Source of the DNA: Flavivirga sp. 57AJ16
GTDB taxonomy: Bacteria; Bacteroidota; Bacteroidia; Flavobacteriales; Flavobacteriaceae
Length of the DNA: 64,000 bases
Reading direction: 5' to 3'
Assembly: GCF_028736925.1 (NCBI RefSeq)
Contig: NZ_JAQZAT010000007.1
Span: 124,001 to 188,000, forward strand
A program made the translations under genes and the position numbers. Positions 8,715-16,388 of this stretch are shown piece after piece. The notes beneath the pieces are model-generated. The model saw only the letters and a program-made list of their open reading frames with translations, was not told the DNA's origin and searched no databases. How positions within the stretch are numbered: position 1 is the first letter of the stretch; every line of letters starts with the position of its first letter.

Positions 8715-11045
8715 ATGGAAGATTATAAAACTAAATTAATGCTCAATAGTGAAGAAAAAAGACTAAATGTTTTAGCAGAAATTCGAAAATACATTAATTA
8801 TTGGCCTTGGTTTTTAATAGCGTTAACATGTGCAGTTGCAGTAAGCTTCTTCTATTTAAAATACAGCAAAAAACAATATATCACTAATAGTAAAATACAA
8901 CTTTTGGATAAGTCGAAAGGTCTTGAATTAAAGCAATCTTCTTATCTTTTTAATAGACCAAATATAAACTTGGAAAATGAAATAGAGCTATTAAAATCCT
9001 ATCCAATTATAGAAAATATAGTTGTTAAGAATAATTTAAATATTTTATTTTTTCGTAAAGGAAATGTTAGGGACTATGAGTTGTTAAAATTGCCTTTTAA
9101 TTTTATACCAACTATAAAAAGTGATAGTATTCGTTCTACAAAAACTTTTGAAATTACTATTACCCCCATTGGCTTGAACATATTAAAACAAGACGAGGAA
9201 AAACCAATAAAAATAATAGGGTATAATACCCAAACAGATGGGAATAATATACTACCGTTCAAAATTATAGAAAACGCAAAAAAAATGAACACTCTTATAG
9301 GTCAAACATACCAAATAAGATTCACGCCTAAAGACCATATAATAAACCAGATAAAGTCAAATATTAAAATTAAACAAATAGGGGATTTAAGTAACATATT
9401 AAACCTGAGTTTACAAGATGAAAATACAGCTAAGTCAGAATTGATAATTAATGCCATATCAGAAGAATATAAACAAGTAGGTATAATAGATAGGCAATTG
9501 GTTTTTAAAAGAACTATAGAATTTATAGAAGAAAGGATGATTGCTTTATTTGGTGAACTTGATTCTATTGAAAATAATAAGAAAGATTTTAAACTACAAA
9601 GTAAACTTTTGGATATAAAAGAAAATGCCTCGCAGAGTATATTGGAACTTAATAGTTCAGACTCTTCTATATTCGATATGTCCAACAGATTATTTTTAGT
9701 TAATGCCTTAAAAGATAAATTGGTAGACAATTCTGAAATTATAAATTTATTGCCAGCAAATTTTGGGTTTGATAGTGGGGGAGAATTAAATAAATCCATA
9801 GACTTATATAATGCAAAAGTACTAGAATATAAAAAACTTAATTTGAGTGCAGGAACTAAAAATCCGTTGACTATAAATATTAAAGAACAGCTTGAAAATA
9901 TAAAAATCAATTTGGGGAAATCATTAGACATTTATATAAATGAACTTCAATTTCAATTATCTCGGTTAAAAAAACAAAATAAAAAAATCAACTCAGAAAT
10001 ATCCTTGTTGCCTATAAACGAAAAGCTGCTACGCTCTATTGAGAGACAACAGCAAATTAAAGAAAATTTATATTTATTATTGCTTCAAAAAAGAGAAGAA
10101 GCGGCTATTAACCTGTCAGTTACCGAACCCTCTGTTAAGGTTGTAGAATATGCGAAATCTAATACCGATGCCATATACCCTAAACCATTTGTAATCTATT
10201 CGGTTGCCATTTTATTTGGTTTGTTGGTTCCATTTGGGTTTTTACATTTTATCTTCGGTCTGGATACAAAAATTCGTTCTGCAAAAGATTTGAAAAAAAT
10301 CATGCCACAAATACCTGTGATAGCTGAAATTCCACAAATTAAAAATTTTAAAGAACAGATAATTCAAGTTAATCCCAATCAAAATACTGCACAGACAGAA
10401 GTGTTCAGGTTATTGATTTCTAATATTAATCTAATCAGACCTACTGAACAACCGAAAATTATTTTTTCTACATCATCCATTAAAGGAGAAGGAAAAACCT
10501 ATATAAGTATCAATCTGGCTTTAACTTTGGCATCATATAATAAAAAAGTTTTATTAATAGGGGCCGATTTGAGAAATCCGCAAATCCATAATTATTTTGA
10601 TGGTTTTTGTAAAGATTATAATGGCTTGTCAAACTATTTATATGGAGCAGATGACGACATGTCTTGGGATAACTATTTAGTTAATAGATCGGAAAATCAT
10701 TTGAATTTTAGTGTTTTATTTGGAGGGCCAATTCCTCCAAATGCGCCACAATTGTTAAATAATGGAAAATTCCAGAAGTTATTGGAAGAAGCCAAAAAGA
10801 AATATGATTATATTATAGTTGACACGGCCCCCACAATTTTAGTTTCAGACACTTTTCTTATTTCTAAATATGCAGATCTTATGTTATATGTTGTTAGATC
10901 TGGGTATACAGAAAAAAGAATATTTGAGCATATAAAAAATGTGTATGAAACCAAAAAAATGTTGCACATGGCATTAATTGTTAATGGCATAAAAAAAAGT
11001 AAGGGGCACAATTATAATTATGGCTATGGCTATGGGTATAATTAA
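8715..11045 (+). CDS. Polysaccharide co-polymerase / tyrosine autokinase (Wzc-like)
   Basis: This 776-residue inner-membrane protein has an N-terminal Wzz-type domain between two membrane helices (about residues 32-52 and 490-515), separated by a long periplasmic region rich in predicted coiled coil. The cytoplasmic C-terminal BY-kinase domain shows Walker A (IKGEGKTYISIN), Walker A' (KVLLIGADLRNPQ) and Walker B (YDYIIVDTAPT). The last residues, YNYGYGYGYN, form the tyrosine cluster that is autophosphorylated in this family to control chain length. Unlike many systems, kinase and membrane parts are one polypeptide, as is usual in Bacteroidota. ATG 8715 is used; a TTG three bases upstream is also in frame. 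It appears to be the last gene of the export operon. Confidence 0.94.
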   Translation: MEDYKTKLMLNSEEKRLNVLAEIRKYINYWPWFLIALTCAVAVSFFYLKYSKKQYITNSKIQLLDKSKGLELKQSSYLFNRPNINLENEIELLKSYPIIENIVVKNNLNILFFRKGNVRDYELLKLPFNFIPTIKSDSIRSTKTFEITITPIGLNILKQDEEKPIKIIGYNTQTDGNNILPFKIIENAKKMNTLIGQTYQIRFTPKDHIINQIKSNIKIKQIGDLSNILNLSLQDENTAKSELIINAISEEYKQVGIIDRQLVFKRTIEFIEERMIALFGELDSIENNKKDFKLQSKLLDIKENASQSILELNSSDSSIFDMSNRLFLVNALKDKLVDNSEIINLLPANFGFDSGGELNKSIDLYNAKVLEYKKLNLSAGTKNPLTINIKEQLENIKINLGKSLDIYINELQFQLSRLKKQNKKINSEISLLPINEKLLRSIERQQQIKENLYLLLLQKREEAAINLSVTEPSVKVVEYAKSNTDAIYPKPFVIYSVAILFGLLVPFGFLHFIFGLDTKIRSAKDLKKIMPQIPVIAEIPQIKNFKEQIIQVNPNQNTAQTEVFRLLISNINLIRPTEQPKIIFSTSSIKGEGKTYISINLALTLASYNKKVLLIGADLRNPQIHNYFDGFCKDYNGLSNYLYGADDDMSWDNYLVNRSENHLNFSVLFGGPIPPNAPQLLNNGKFQKLLEEAKKKYDYIIVDTAPTILVSDTFLISKYADLMLYVVRSGYTEKRIFEHIKNVYETKKMLHMALIVNGIKKSKGHNYNYGYGYGYN

Positions 11046-11114
11046 AGAATTGCATGTCAAGAAATAATCTCAAAAAGCACCAAACCTATATGGTTGTATA
11101 GTGTGAATTTAAAT

Positions 11115-11615
11115 TTATTTGTAGAACAACATTGTAAAGTAATATCTATTGTTTGATAAGGATTTTAATACTCCAAATCCAACATTCGAATAATCTTCCT
11201 CTATTACTTTTCTGTGAGATTCACTACCCAACCATGCATTTACTACAGAATTAGCCGAAGAATATCCATAAGCAACATTCTCACTTACTTTAATGGCCCC
11301 TTTGTCTTTTAACCCGTTGCTCCTATAATAAAAATAGTCATGGCTAACATTATTGGTTGAAATCATATGTTTAGTATGTTTTACAGCATAGGCAGTTGCA
11401 TATAAAGTATCCTTTACAAAAACACTTTTTCCTTCTTTAGCTCTATATTGATTAATTAAATATAATATATCATTAGACATAGACCAATTATTTTGATTAA
11501 CAAGAGCCAAATCTATATTATAATCATTATCCATATTTTCAACGGTGGTACAAGAAAAGATGTATAAAAAGGAGTATAAAAATATAGCCCATTTCAGTAT
11601 TGTTTTTTTTGCCAT
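11115..11615 (-). CDS. CAP/SCP-domain lipoprotein (YkwD-like)
   Basis: This 166-residue protein is encoded on the opposite strand just after the kinase gene. It has a signal segment ending in the lipobox IFSC, so it is probably a lipoprotein. The CAP domain shows ILYLINQYRAKEGK at its start, LYATAYAVKHTKHMI with the first conserved histidine, then NVSHDYF, VSENVAYGY (the ENxA-like motif), VNAWLGSESHRKVI with the second conserved histidine, and NVGFG. CAP-domain proteins of bacteria are secreted and of varied or unknown function. The ATG at 11615 is preferred over an in-frame TTG six bases upstream. It is convergent with the export operon, with only about 70 bases between them. Confidence 0.82.
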   Translation of the reverse strand: MAKKTILKWAIFLYSFLYIFSCTTVENMDNDYNIDLALVNQNNWSMSNDILYLINQYRAKEGKSVFVKDTLYATAYAVKHTKHMISTNNVSHDYFYYRSNGLKDKGAIKVSENVAYGYSSANSVVNAWLGSESHRKVIEEDYSNVGFGVLKSLSNNRYYFTMLFYK

Positions 11616-11994
11616 AAACAAGTAGTTTGCCTACAAGTTGAAAACAAAAAGCTGCTTTGGAAAAGCATAAGTAATAAGTGGTATATATCTTATTTAATTA
11701 GAAATGGAGGTTTTGGGGTTTTATCTATTGTGAAAAGCAATTAAGGTTAGTTAAACTATATGAAAATACATATTAAAGGCATCCTTTCCGAACATTTTTA
11801 TAAGATATATTTGGTAAATAAGCTGAATATATCATATCTATAATCCTTCTCTTGACTATACTGTACAGTTATTACTTTATGATTAAGGTTATTATACACT
11901 TTTTTTACATTCGATTTAGATTTTGAATAGATGACCATAAAGAAGCAATTAGGTTAATGCTTTAAACAGCAATTAAAATATTTTAAAAGTGATA
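11616..11994. other. AT-rich intergenic stretch without a recognised gene
   Basis: I see no convincing coding frame, RNA gene or strong terminator in these roughly 380 bases. The stretch must contain the promoter of the minus-strand CAP-domain lipoprotein near its left end, but no clear flavobacterial -7 element could be pinned down. Confidence 0.5.
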
Positions 11995-12147
11995 TTGAGC
12001 TTAAATCAATTTGAATTAAAAGTTATTTTCTTCAGTATTTTATTTTTTGTAATTATAATGTTGTTGTTTTTATTCTTTTTAATGTTTAGAGTAATAAAAG
12101 AGGAAGTTGTTAAAGAAATTAGAAACGAAAAAAGAGAAAATGGATAA
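11995..12147 (+). CDS. Possible small single-span membrane protein (50 residues)
   Basis: An open frame starting at TTG 11995 (GTG 11989 also possible) encodes about 50 residues. It begins LSLNQFELK, continues with an uninterrupted hydrophobic stretch of about 24 residues (VIFFSILFFVIIMLLFLFFL), then a strongly charged tail rich in Lys, Glu and Arg (FRVIKEEVVKEIRNEKRENG). This is the layout of a small inner-membrane protein with a cytoplasmic tail. A second short frame (12140-12229, 29 residues) overlaps its stop and is probably not real. No family is recognised, and a short hydrophobic frame can arise by chance in AT-rich DNA. Confidence 0.35.
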   Translation: MSLNQFELKVIFFSILFFVIIMLLFLFFLMFRVIKEEVVKEIRNEKRENG

Positions 12148-12339
12148 AATTAAACTCTTGACGCCAAACGGAAGACGGAGAAGTATTGCAGATAGTAAAC
12201 ACTATAGCTATTGGTCAGTATTTATTTAAAGCCTTATAATTGGTATAACATTAATTGTTTATACTGTTCTTAAATAAAGTTAATAATAAAAGACCTTTTA
12301 AAGAGGTTGCCATAAGAATCATTTTCAGATTAAAGATAG

Positions 12340-12372
12340 ATGTCAGTTCAAAACTGACATTTTAACTTTTTT
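12340..12372 (+). terminator. Rho-independent terminator
   Basis: A perfect 9-bp inverted repeat (ATGTCAGTT, loop CAA, AACTGACAT at 12340-12360) is followed by TTTT and then a T-rich tract. It would end transcription of whatever is expressed in the 11995-12230 stretch, which supports some expression of the small ORF upstream. Confidence 0.6.
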
Positions 12373-12430
12373 TAACTTTTGATATTTTCTTTGATTTTTT
12401 AATTTTAACAAAATTTAAAATAGCAATATT

Positions 12431-12631
12431 ATGCAATTTATTAAACGAGAAAATAGCTTTACACCCGCGTTTTCAGTTTGGTCAATTGGAAAAGTATTAG
12501 GCAAACTAATGCTAAAGAATATTATTTGCGGGTTTATTTCGGAACTAAAATCTACTCAAAGATTATTCTGGTTAATTTTTCCTATGCTTCTTTTGGGAAT
12601 TAAATGTTTTGAATTTAAGTTTTACAGATAA
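12431..12631 (+). CDS. Hypothetical protein, 66 residues
   Basis: An ATG-initiated frame encodes 66 residues with a basic N-terminal half and a hydrophobic segment near the C-terminus (RLFWLIFPMLLLGIKCF). It begins after the terminator at 12340-12372 and lies in a gene-poor, eroded stretch. I do not recognise it. It may be a short membrane protein, a remnant or a chance frame. Confidence 0.3.
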   Translation: MQFIKRENSFTPAFSVWSIGKVLGKLMLKNIICGFISELKSTQRLFWLIFPMLLLGIKCFEFKFYR

Positions 12632-12756
12632 TCATCTAAAAAATATTCATTAAGAGACTCTTCTAAATAGTCTTATCTTTTTTATAGAAACATCATTCTT
12701 CATTCTGTTTCTTTAGACGAATACTAAGTAATAAAGTATAATTTAAAAAAATAGTC

Positions 12757-13149
12757 ATGAAACCATTAAATACTATTGAAAAAAAGAATAATCAATTTAG
12801 AGCTAAGGCTTTTTCTTCACTAAGGTTTAAAAAATTTAAAATGGATTTCGATACTACAGGAATTCGTATACTTATTTCTGCTCGTTTTCTAAAAAAAGAA
12901 AATTATAAAATAAATGTTCAAAATGGTAGGCTTTGCCTTAAGATAAAACAACCTAAAAGAACTTTCAGTTTTAATAATAAGATATCACAATTTAAGCCTG
13001 ATGAGCGATATGTTGATTTTGATATTCTACTACCCGATAAACAATACCAGCATATAAATTCAGCTTTATATCAGAATAATACGTTACGAATTCATCTTAC
13101 AAAAAAGAGAAATGTAGAAAAGGCAATAGCGCTTTTTGAAGCTTCCTGA
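12757..13149 (+). CDS. Diverged Hsp20/alpha-crystallin-like protein
   Basis: This 130-residue basic protein shows the end-to-end pattern of an alpha-crystallin domain. A first strand region (IRILISARFLKKENYKINVQ) corresponds to the usual 'ELPGxxKEDI' area, then NGRLCLKIKQPKR corresponds to 'dGxLtIxgxR'. Later, VDFDILLPDKQYQHINSALY plus NNTLRIHLTKKR corresponds to 'LPxxvdxxxIxAxyxnGvLxixlPK'. The canonical A-x-x-x-n-G-v-L is altered to A-L-Y-Q-N-N-T-L. Small heat-shock proteins bind unfolding proteins in the cytoplasm. The match is by pattern only, the protein is well diverged, and the neighbourhood is decayed. Confidence 0.6.
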   Translation: MKPLNTIEKKNNQFRAKAFSSLRFKKFKMDFDTTGIRILISARFLKKENYKINVQNGRLCLKIKQPKRTFSFNNKISQFKPDERYVDFDILLPDKQYQHINSALYQNNTLRIHLTKKRNVEKAIALFEAS

Positions 13150-13173
13150 AAAATAAAATCAATCTAAGATATC

Positions 13174-13332
13174 ATGAAAAAGTTAAGCGCAATACTCTTG
13201 ATATTTTCTTTACGGTTTAGTGCAACTGCTAATGCGCAAAAAAAAGATTCCATAAAACAACCTGAAGAGAAAATAGAAGTCAATAAAGAATTTGATGAAA
13301 AAGGAAACCTTATCAGGTATGATTCCATATAA
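13174..13332 (+). pseudogene. Small secreted protein, probably truncated
   Basis: The frame encodes 52 residues with a good Sec signal peptide (KKLSAILLIFSL...ANAQ) and a short acidic/basic mature part ending KEFDEKGNLIRYDSI. Longer flavobacterial secreted proteins with a similar N-terminus are familiar to me, with this segment continuing past the RYDS position, so the stop at 13330 probably truncates the gene. The DNA after the stop, in the same frame, no longer encodes that protein but integrase-like sequence, so a deletion or insertion junction probably lies close to base 13333. Confidence 0.45.
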
Positions 13333-13737
13333 AATACTAATAATCAATATAAAAAGACTTTATTATTAGCTGAGAATATTCGGTCCAAGAAGTTCTTAGG
13401 GATCCAGTATGAAGAGCATGGTTTTTCAAATTCTGTAAAAGAGAATCTGAATAAGAACTTCATCAATTGTTTTTCTGAAAAAACAGATGAACACAGGGTT
13501 TAAGCAAGGAAAATCTGAAAGAGAATTTTTAACCTTAGATGAGTTAAAAAAGCATCTAAAACCGATTGTGAAATACCTATTCTAAAGCAAGCTTTTTTAT
13601 TCAGTGCATTGACTGGTTTACGTTGGTCAGATATTAATAAATTGATTTGGAAAGAGGTCCAACATTCGGATGAACAGGGTTATTATATTCGCTTTAAGCA
13701 AAAAAACAAAGGCTGTCAAACACATCCAATTCATTAA
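13333..13737 (+). pseudogene. Decayed tyrosine recombinase (site-specific integrase)
   Basis: Two pieces of a Bacteroidota-type tyrosine integrase are visible. In one frame up to the stop at 13501-13503 there is LLAENIRSKKFLG followed by a segment like the N-terminal core-binding part. From 13505 the next frame encodes REFLTLDELKKHL; a one-base shift near 13560 then leads to CEIPILKQAFLFSALTGLRW and SDINKLIWKEVQ, which is the start of the catalytic domain with the first catalytic arginine (TGLRWSDI). The frame then stops at 13735. The later catalytic residues (HxxR and the tyrosine) are missing, so this is a non-functional remnant. Confidence 0.75.
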
Positions 13738-14012
13738 TCAGTGAAGATTTCGAGTTTTCATGTAAAAATGTTTTAGAAACTAAGAATATATTAGATAAGT
13801 TAGTTGATAAATATCTAGATGATTATAATATTGTTATATCTCCTCTCAATAATAAAATTTCAACATTATCGGTTGCTTTATTAGCCATAAAAAATGAGAA
13901 TGTTCAAGTTTGCTATGCTTCAGCTAATCAATATAACATAAAGTCATATTCTAAAAGTTCTAATTACTTTTTTTTGATAATTAACCCCTCAGATAGATGC
14001 AGGGGGTATTAA
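13698..14012 (+). pseudogene. Unidentified startless coding fragment
   Basis: A frame with no ATG runs from just inside the end of the integrase remnant to a stop at 14010-14012. Its product is protein-like, with regular hydrophobic spacing: NVLETKNILDKLVDKYLDDY, then IVISPLNNKISTLSVALLAI, KNENVQVCYASANQYNI. It reads like the C-terminal end of a real protein whose front was lost when the integrase fragment was joined to it. I do not recognise the family. Confidence 0.4.
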
Positions 14013-14127
14013 ATTATTATACAAAAAAGTATTATTCAGGCAAAAAAAAGGGGGCCTTAAAAGCAAATTGCAAAAACTGTTTTGAATACATATCATCCTA
14101 CATTCATAAAAATTGAATTCTTTTATT

Positions 14128-14135
14128 TAGATTTG
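14128..14135 (+). promoter_or_regulatory. Candidate Bacteroidota -7 promoter element for the first ECF sigma gene
   Basis: TAGATTTG matches the Bacteroidota -7 consensus TAnnTTTG and lies 38 bases before the sigma factor ATG, a sensible leader length. No well-spaced -33 TTG was found, so the call rests on one element only. Confidence 0.3.
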
Positions 14136-14173
14136 GGCGGGGATTAATCCATTTGTAAAGCGCAGAACACAAA

Positions 14174-14716
14174 ATGTATAAGTTGACCTTGAAAGAATAC
14201 AAAAGTCTTTTTAATAAGCTATACACCTCGTTGTGCCTATTTGCCAACAATTATTTAGAAAACCTAGAAGTTTCAAAAGACATCGTTCAAGATGTATTTA
14301 TAAAAATTTGGGAGGACAAAATCGAATTTAAAAATGAAAACACCATCAAGTCTTATCTGTATACATCAGTAAAAAATAAATCCTTGGATTATCTTAAAAG
14401 CAAGCGAGTCAAAACAACCGATCATTTTTCAATAGATGAAATGGAACAACTTGAAACAGAGCCCTTCTTTTTAAGGGAGGTAGTCATTCTAGAGACCTCC
14501 AAGATTATTGAAGAGGCTATCAATACCCTCCCAAACCGTTGCGCACAGGTTATAAGGTTAAGCATTAAAAATTATTCAAATGCTGAAATTGCCGAAGAGT
14601 TGAATCTTTCGGTCAACACGGTTAAGGCTCAAAAAAAAATCGCTTACAAACGTCTCAAACCCCTCTTAAAAGATTATTTTATTCTTATTGCCTTCATTTT
14701 CGACGCTGCCAATTAG
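14174..14716 (+). CDS. ECF RNA polymerase sigma factor (FecI-like)
   Basis: This 180-residue protein contains sigma-70 region 2 (LEVSKDIVQDVFIKIWEDK, residues about 35-55, then IKSYLYTSVKNKSLDYLKS) and region 4 (LPNRCAQVIRLSI...NAEIAEELNLSVNTVKAQ helix-turn-helix, about residues 118-155). It belongs to the Bacteroidota group of ECF sigmas that act with a FecR anti-sigma and a SusC-type TonB-dependent transducer. The downstream fecR and susC genes complete that signalling set. It would direct RNA polymerase to the downstream susCD genes when the transducer senses substrate. A probable terminator lies between it and fecR. Confidence 0.93.
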   Translation: MYKLTLKEYKSLFNKLYTSLCLFANNYLENLEVSKDIVQDVFIKIWEDKIEFKNENTIKSYLYTSVKNKSLDYLKSKRVKTTDHFSIDEMEQLETEPFFLREVVILETSKIIEEAINTLPNRCAQVIRLSIKNYSNAEIAEELNLSVNTVKAQKKIAYKRLKPLLKDYFILIAFIFDAAN

Positions 14717-15054
14717 ACTTAAATGTTTAATTGGAAAATACCAACCTACATTTTAATTCTGTGGTAAAATTAAGGTAATTGATGGTGATGGACAGTGGAG
14801 CATCCCCCTAGCTGAGCGTTTTGGGATGCGCATGATAAGCAATTGGTGCCGATTTTCAAGGAACTAAAAGTCAGCCCTGACTTTTTTGGTTCGTTTATGT
14901 ATCAAAACAAAAATGGCATAATGAAAATAACGCGTTTTTACTTTAATCAATTCCTTAACAAAAAGGCTGAAAACAAAAAATTTCAATTTTTTTTAACCAT
15001 TTCTTAACCCACTTTGAACAGTTTATCGTCATAGCTATAAATAACCAATGTGGC
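14717..15054 (+). other. Intergenic region between sigma and fecR genes with possible frameshifted gene debris
   Basis: These 338 bases hold the terminator described separately and a stretch that looks coding but broken. One frame reads KVIDGDGQWSIPLAERF up to about 14822, and a one-base shift continues WDAHDKQLVPIFKELK and VSPDFFGSFMYQNK. The family is not recognised and there is no start. The promoter of fecR must lie near the right end. Confidence 0.35.
14866..14887 (+). terminator. Possible rho-independent terminator after the ECF sigma gene
   Basis: AAAAGTCA, loop GCCC and TGACTTTT form an 8-bp stem with a tetraloop, directly followed by more T residues. It would end the sigma factor transcript and let fecR be expressed separately. 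Confidence 0.5.
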
Positions 15055-16224
15055 ATGAACTCCATTTTTAATAATATTATAACACTTTCTAAACGTGTAG
15101 CAACATCGCTATTGCGTGATGAGCAACCTACAGATCTACAGAATTCAGAGTTGTTTAATGATCAAGACAAACAATATATTCTAAATAATTTAACAAACAA
15201 TGAACCCATAAAGCAACGTCTTAATCTAGCAAATCAAATAGATAAGGAGGCCGATTGGAAAAAGTTAAGATCTAAAATGGATATTCCAGTAGTGAAAATA
15301 TATTGGAAATACGCCGCTGCTGCAACCATAATCATTGCCCTGACCTCAACCTACTTCTTGAGAAACACCTTATTTAATAATGCTACCGAACCGACATCAC
15401 CAATCATCGTGAACAACCAAATCCAACCAGGTAAAGACAAAGCAACCTTAACTTTGGAAACAGGCGAAAGTGTAGCACTCGAAAAAGGCATAACCTACCA
15501 AACCCAAAACGCCAAAAGCAACGGAGAAGAAATCGTATATGAAGCTGGAGATAAAAGTACATTTGAAATAGACTATAATACATTGACCATTCCAAGAGGT
15601 GGCCAATTCCAAGTAACCCTTTCGGACGGTACCAATGTATGGTTGAATTCCGAAACCCAACTAAAATACCCTGTAAGTTTTACCGACGGCTTAAGCCGGC
15701 AGGTAGAGCTTGTTTATGGTGAAGCCTATTTTGATGTGTCACCAAGTACAGGGCATAAAGGTTCTGACTTCAAAGTGTACCATAACCAGCAGGAAGTAAA
15801 GGTATTGGGCACGGAGTTCAATATTAAGGCCTATAATAATGAAGCAAATATCTACACAACCTTGGTAGAAGGTAAAGTGGAGATAAACACACAATTGGGT
15901 AACAATACTTTGTCACCGGGAGAGCAGTCGGTTTATAACGCAGTAAATAATACGATAAAAGTAACTTCGGTTGAGATAAGGCCAGAGACAGCATGGAAAG
16001 AAGGGGTATACATATTTAAGGACAAGGGTTTAAAGAACATTATGCAAACATTGTCCCGTTGGTATGACATGGATGTGGTATTTGAAAACAAGGAACTAGA
16101 AGATATCAAGTTTATTGGCTCACTATATAAAAACCAAAAAATTGTTGATGTTCTCAATGATATCAAGAGTTTTGGAGTTATCAAAAATTATAACATTCAT
16201 AATAAAACTATAACACTTGAGTGA
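15055..16224 (+). CDS. FecR-family anti-sigma factor with DUF4974
   Basis: This 389-residue inner-membrane regulator has a cytoplasmic N-terminal region (about 1-80), a single membrane helix (about residues 84-102, YAAAATIIIALTSTYF) and a periplasmic FecR domain. Motifs typical of the family are ATLTLETGESVALEKG, NTLTIPRGGQFQVTLSDGT, VWLNSETQLKYPVSF, VELVYGEAYFDVSP and VLGTEFNIKAY. The C-terminal DUF4974 domain (YIFKDKGLKNIMQTLSRWYD) is thought to contact the transducer's signalling domain. It would hold the upstream ECF sigma inactive until the SusC transducer signals. A 47-base block (15703-15749) is identical to the second fecR gene in this window. Confidence 0.93.
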   Translation: MNSIFNNIITLSKRVATSLLRDEQPTDLQNSELFNDQDKQYILNNLTNNEPIKQRLNLANQIDKEADWKKLRSKMDIPVVKIYWKYAAAATIIIALTSTYFLRNTLFNNATEPTSPIIVNNQIQPGKDKATLTLETGESVALEKGITYQTQNAKSNGEEIVYEAGDKSTFEIDYNTLTIPRGGQFQVTLSDGTNVWLNSETQLKYPVSFTDGLSRQVELVYGEAYFDVSPSTGHKGSDFKVYHNQQEVKVLGTEFNIKAYNNEANIYTTLVEGKVEINTQLGNNTLSPGEQSVYNAVNNTIKVTSVEIRPETAWKEGVYIFKDKGLKNIMQTLSRWYDMDVVFENKELEDIKFIGSLYKNQKIVDVLNDIKSFGVIKNYNIHNKTITLE

Positions 16225-16298
16225 ATGAAAAATAATTTTAATACTTTTTAAAAAAAGAGAAAAGTATTAGAACACAAATATATCGATAAAACAAAAAA

Positions 16299-16344
16299 GA
16301 GAGCGAAGTCAAACATTTGGCGATGGATCAACTTCGTCCCTTTT
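16299..16344 (+). promoter_or_regulatory. Conserved susC leader hairpin, copy 1
   Basis: Between fecR and susC a stem can be drawn: CGAAGT at 16304-16309 pairs with ACTTCG at 16331-16336, separated by a 21-base loop containing ACATTTGGCGATGG. It is extended by an imperfect outer stem (GAGA against TCCC) and followed by TTTT. A closely similar element with compensatory changes lies at 35427-35470 before the second susC. Position, T-run and covariation suggest an RNA element such as an attenuator or protein-binding leader. Confidence 0.55.
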
Positions 16345-16388
16345 CAAAGTATTAATTAAAACAATGTCTAACTAACACAAGCAAATTT

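Noticed and set aside
9302-9931. 209-codon minus-strand frame inside the wzc-like gene
   Set aside because: Long only because of AT-rich codon bias in the real gene; it is hydrophobic and serine-rich with no protein family pattern.
12140-12229. 29-codon frame overlapping the stop of the small membrane ORF
   Set aside because: Very short, no motif, and only linked by an incidental ATG overlap.
15404-15660. Minus-strand frames within the first fecR gene
   Set aside because: They are shadows of the FecR reading frame, which has clear family motifs.
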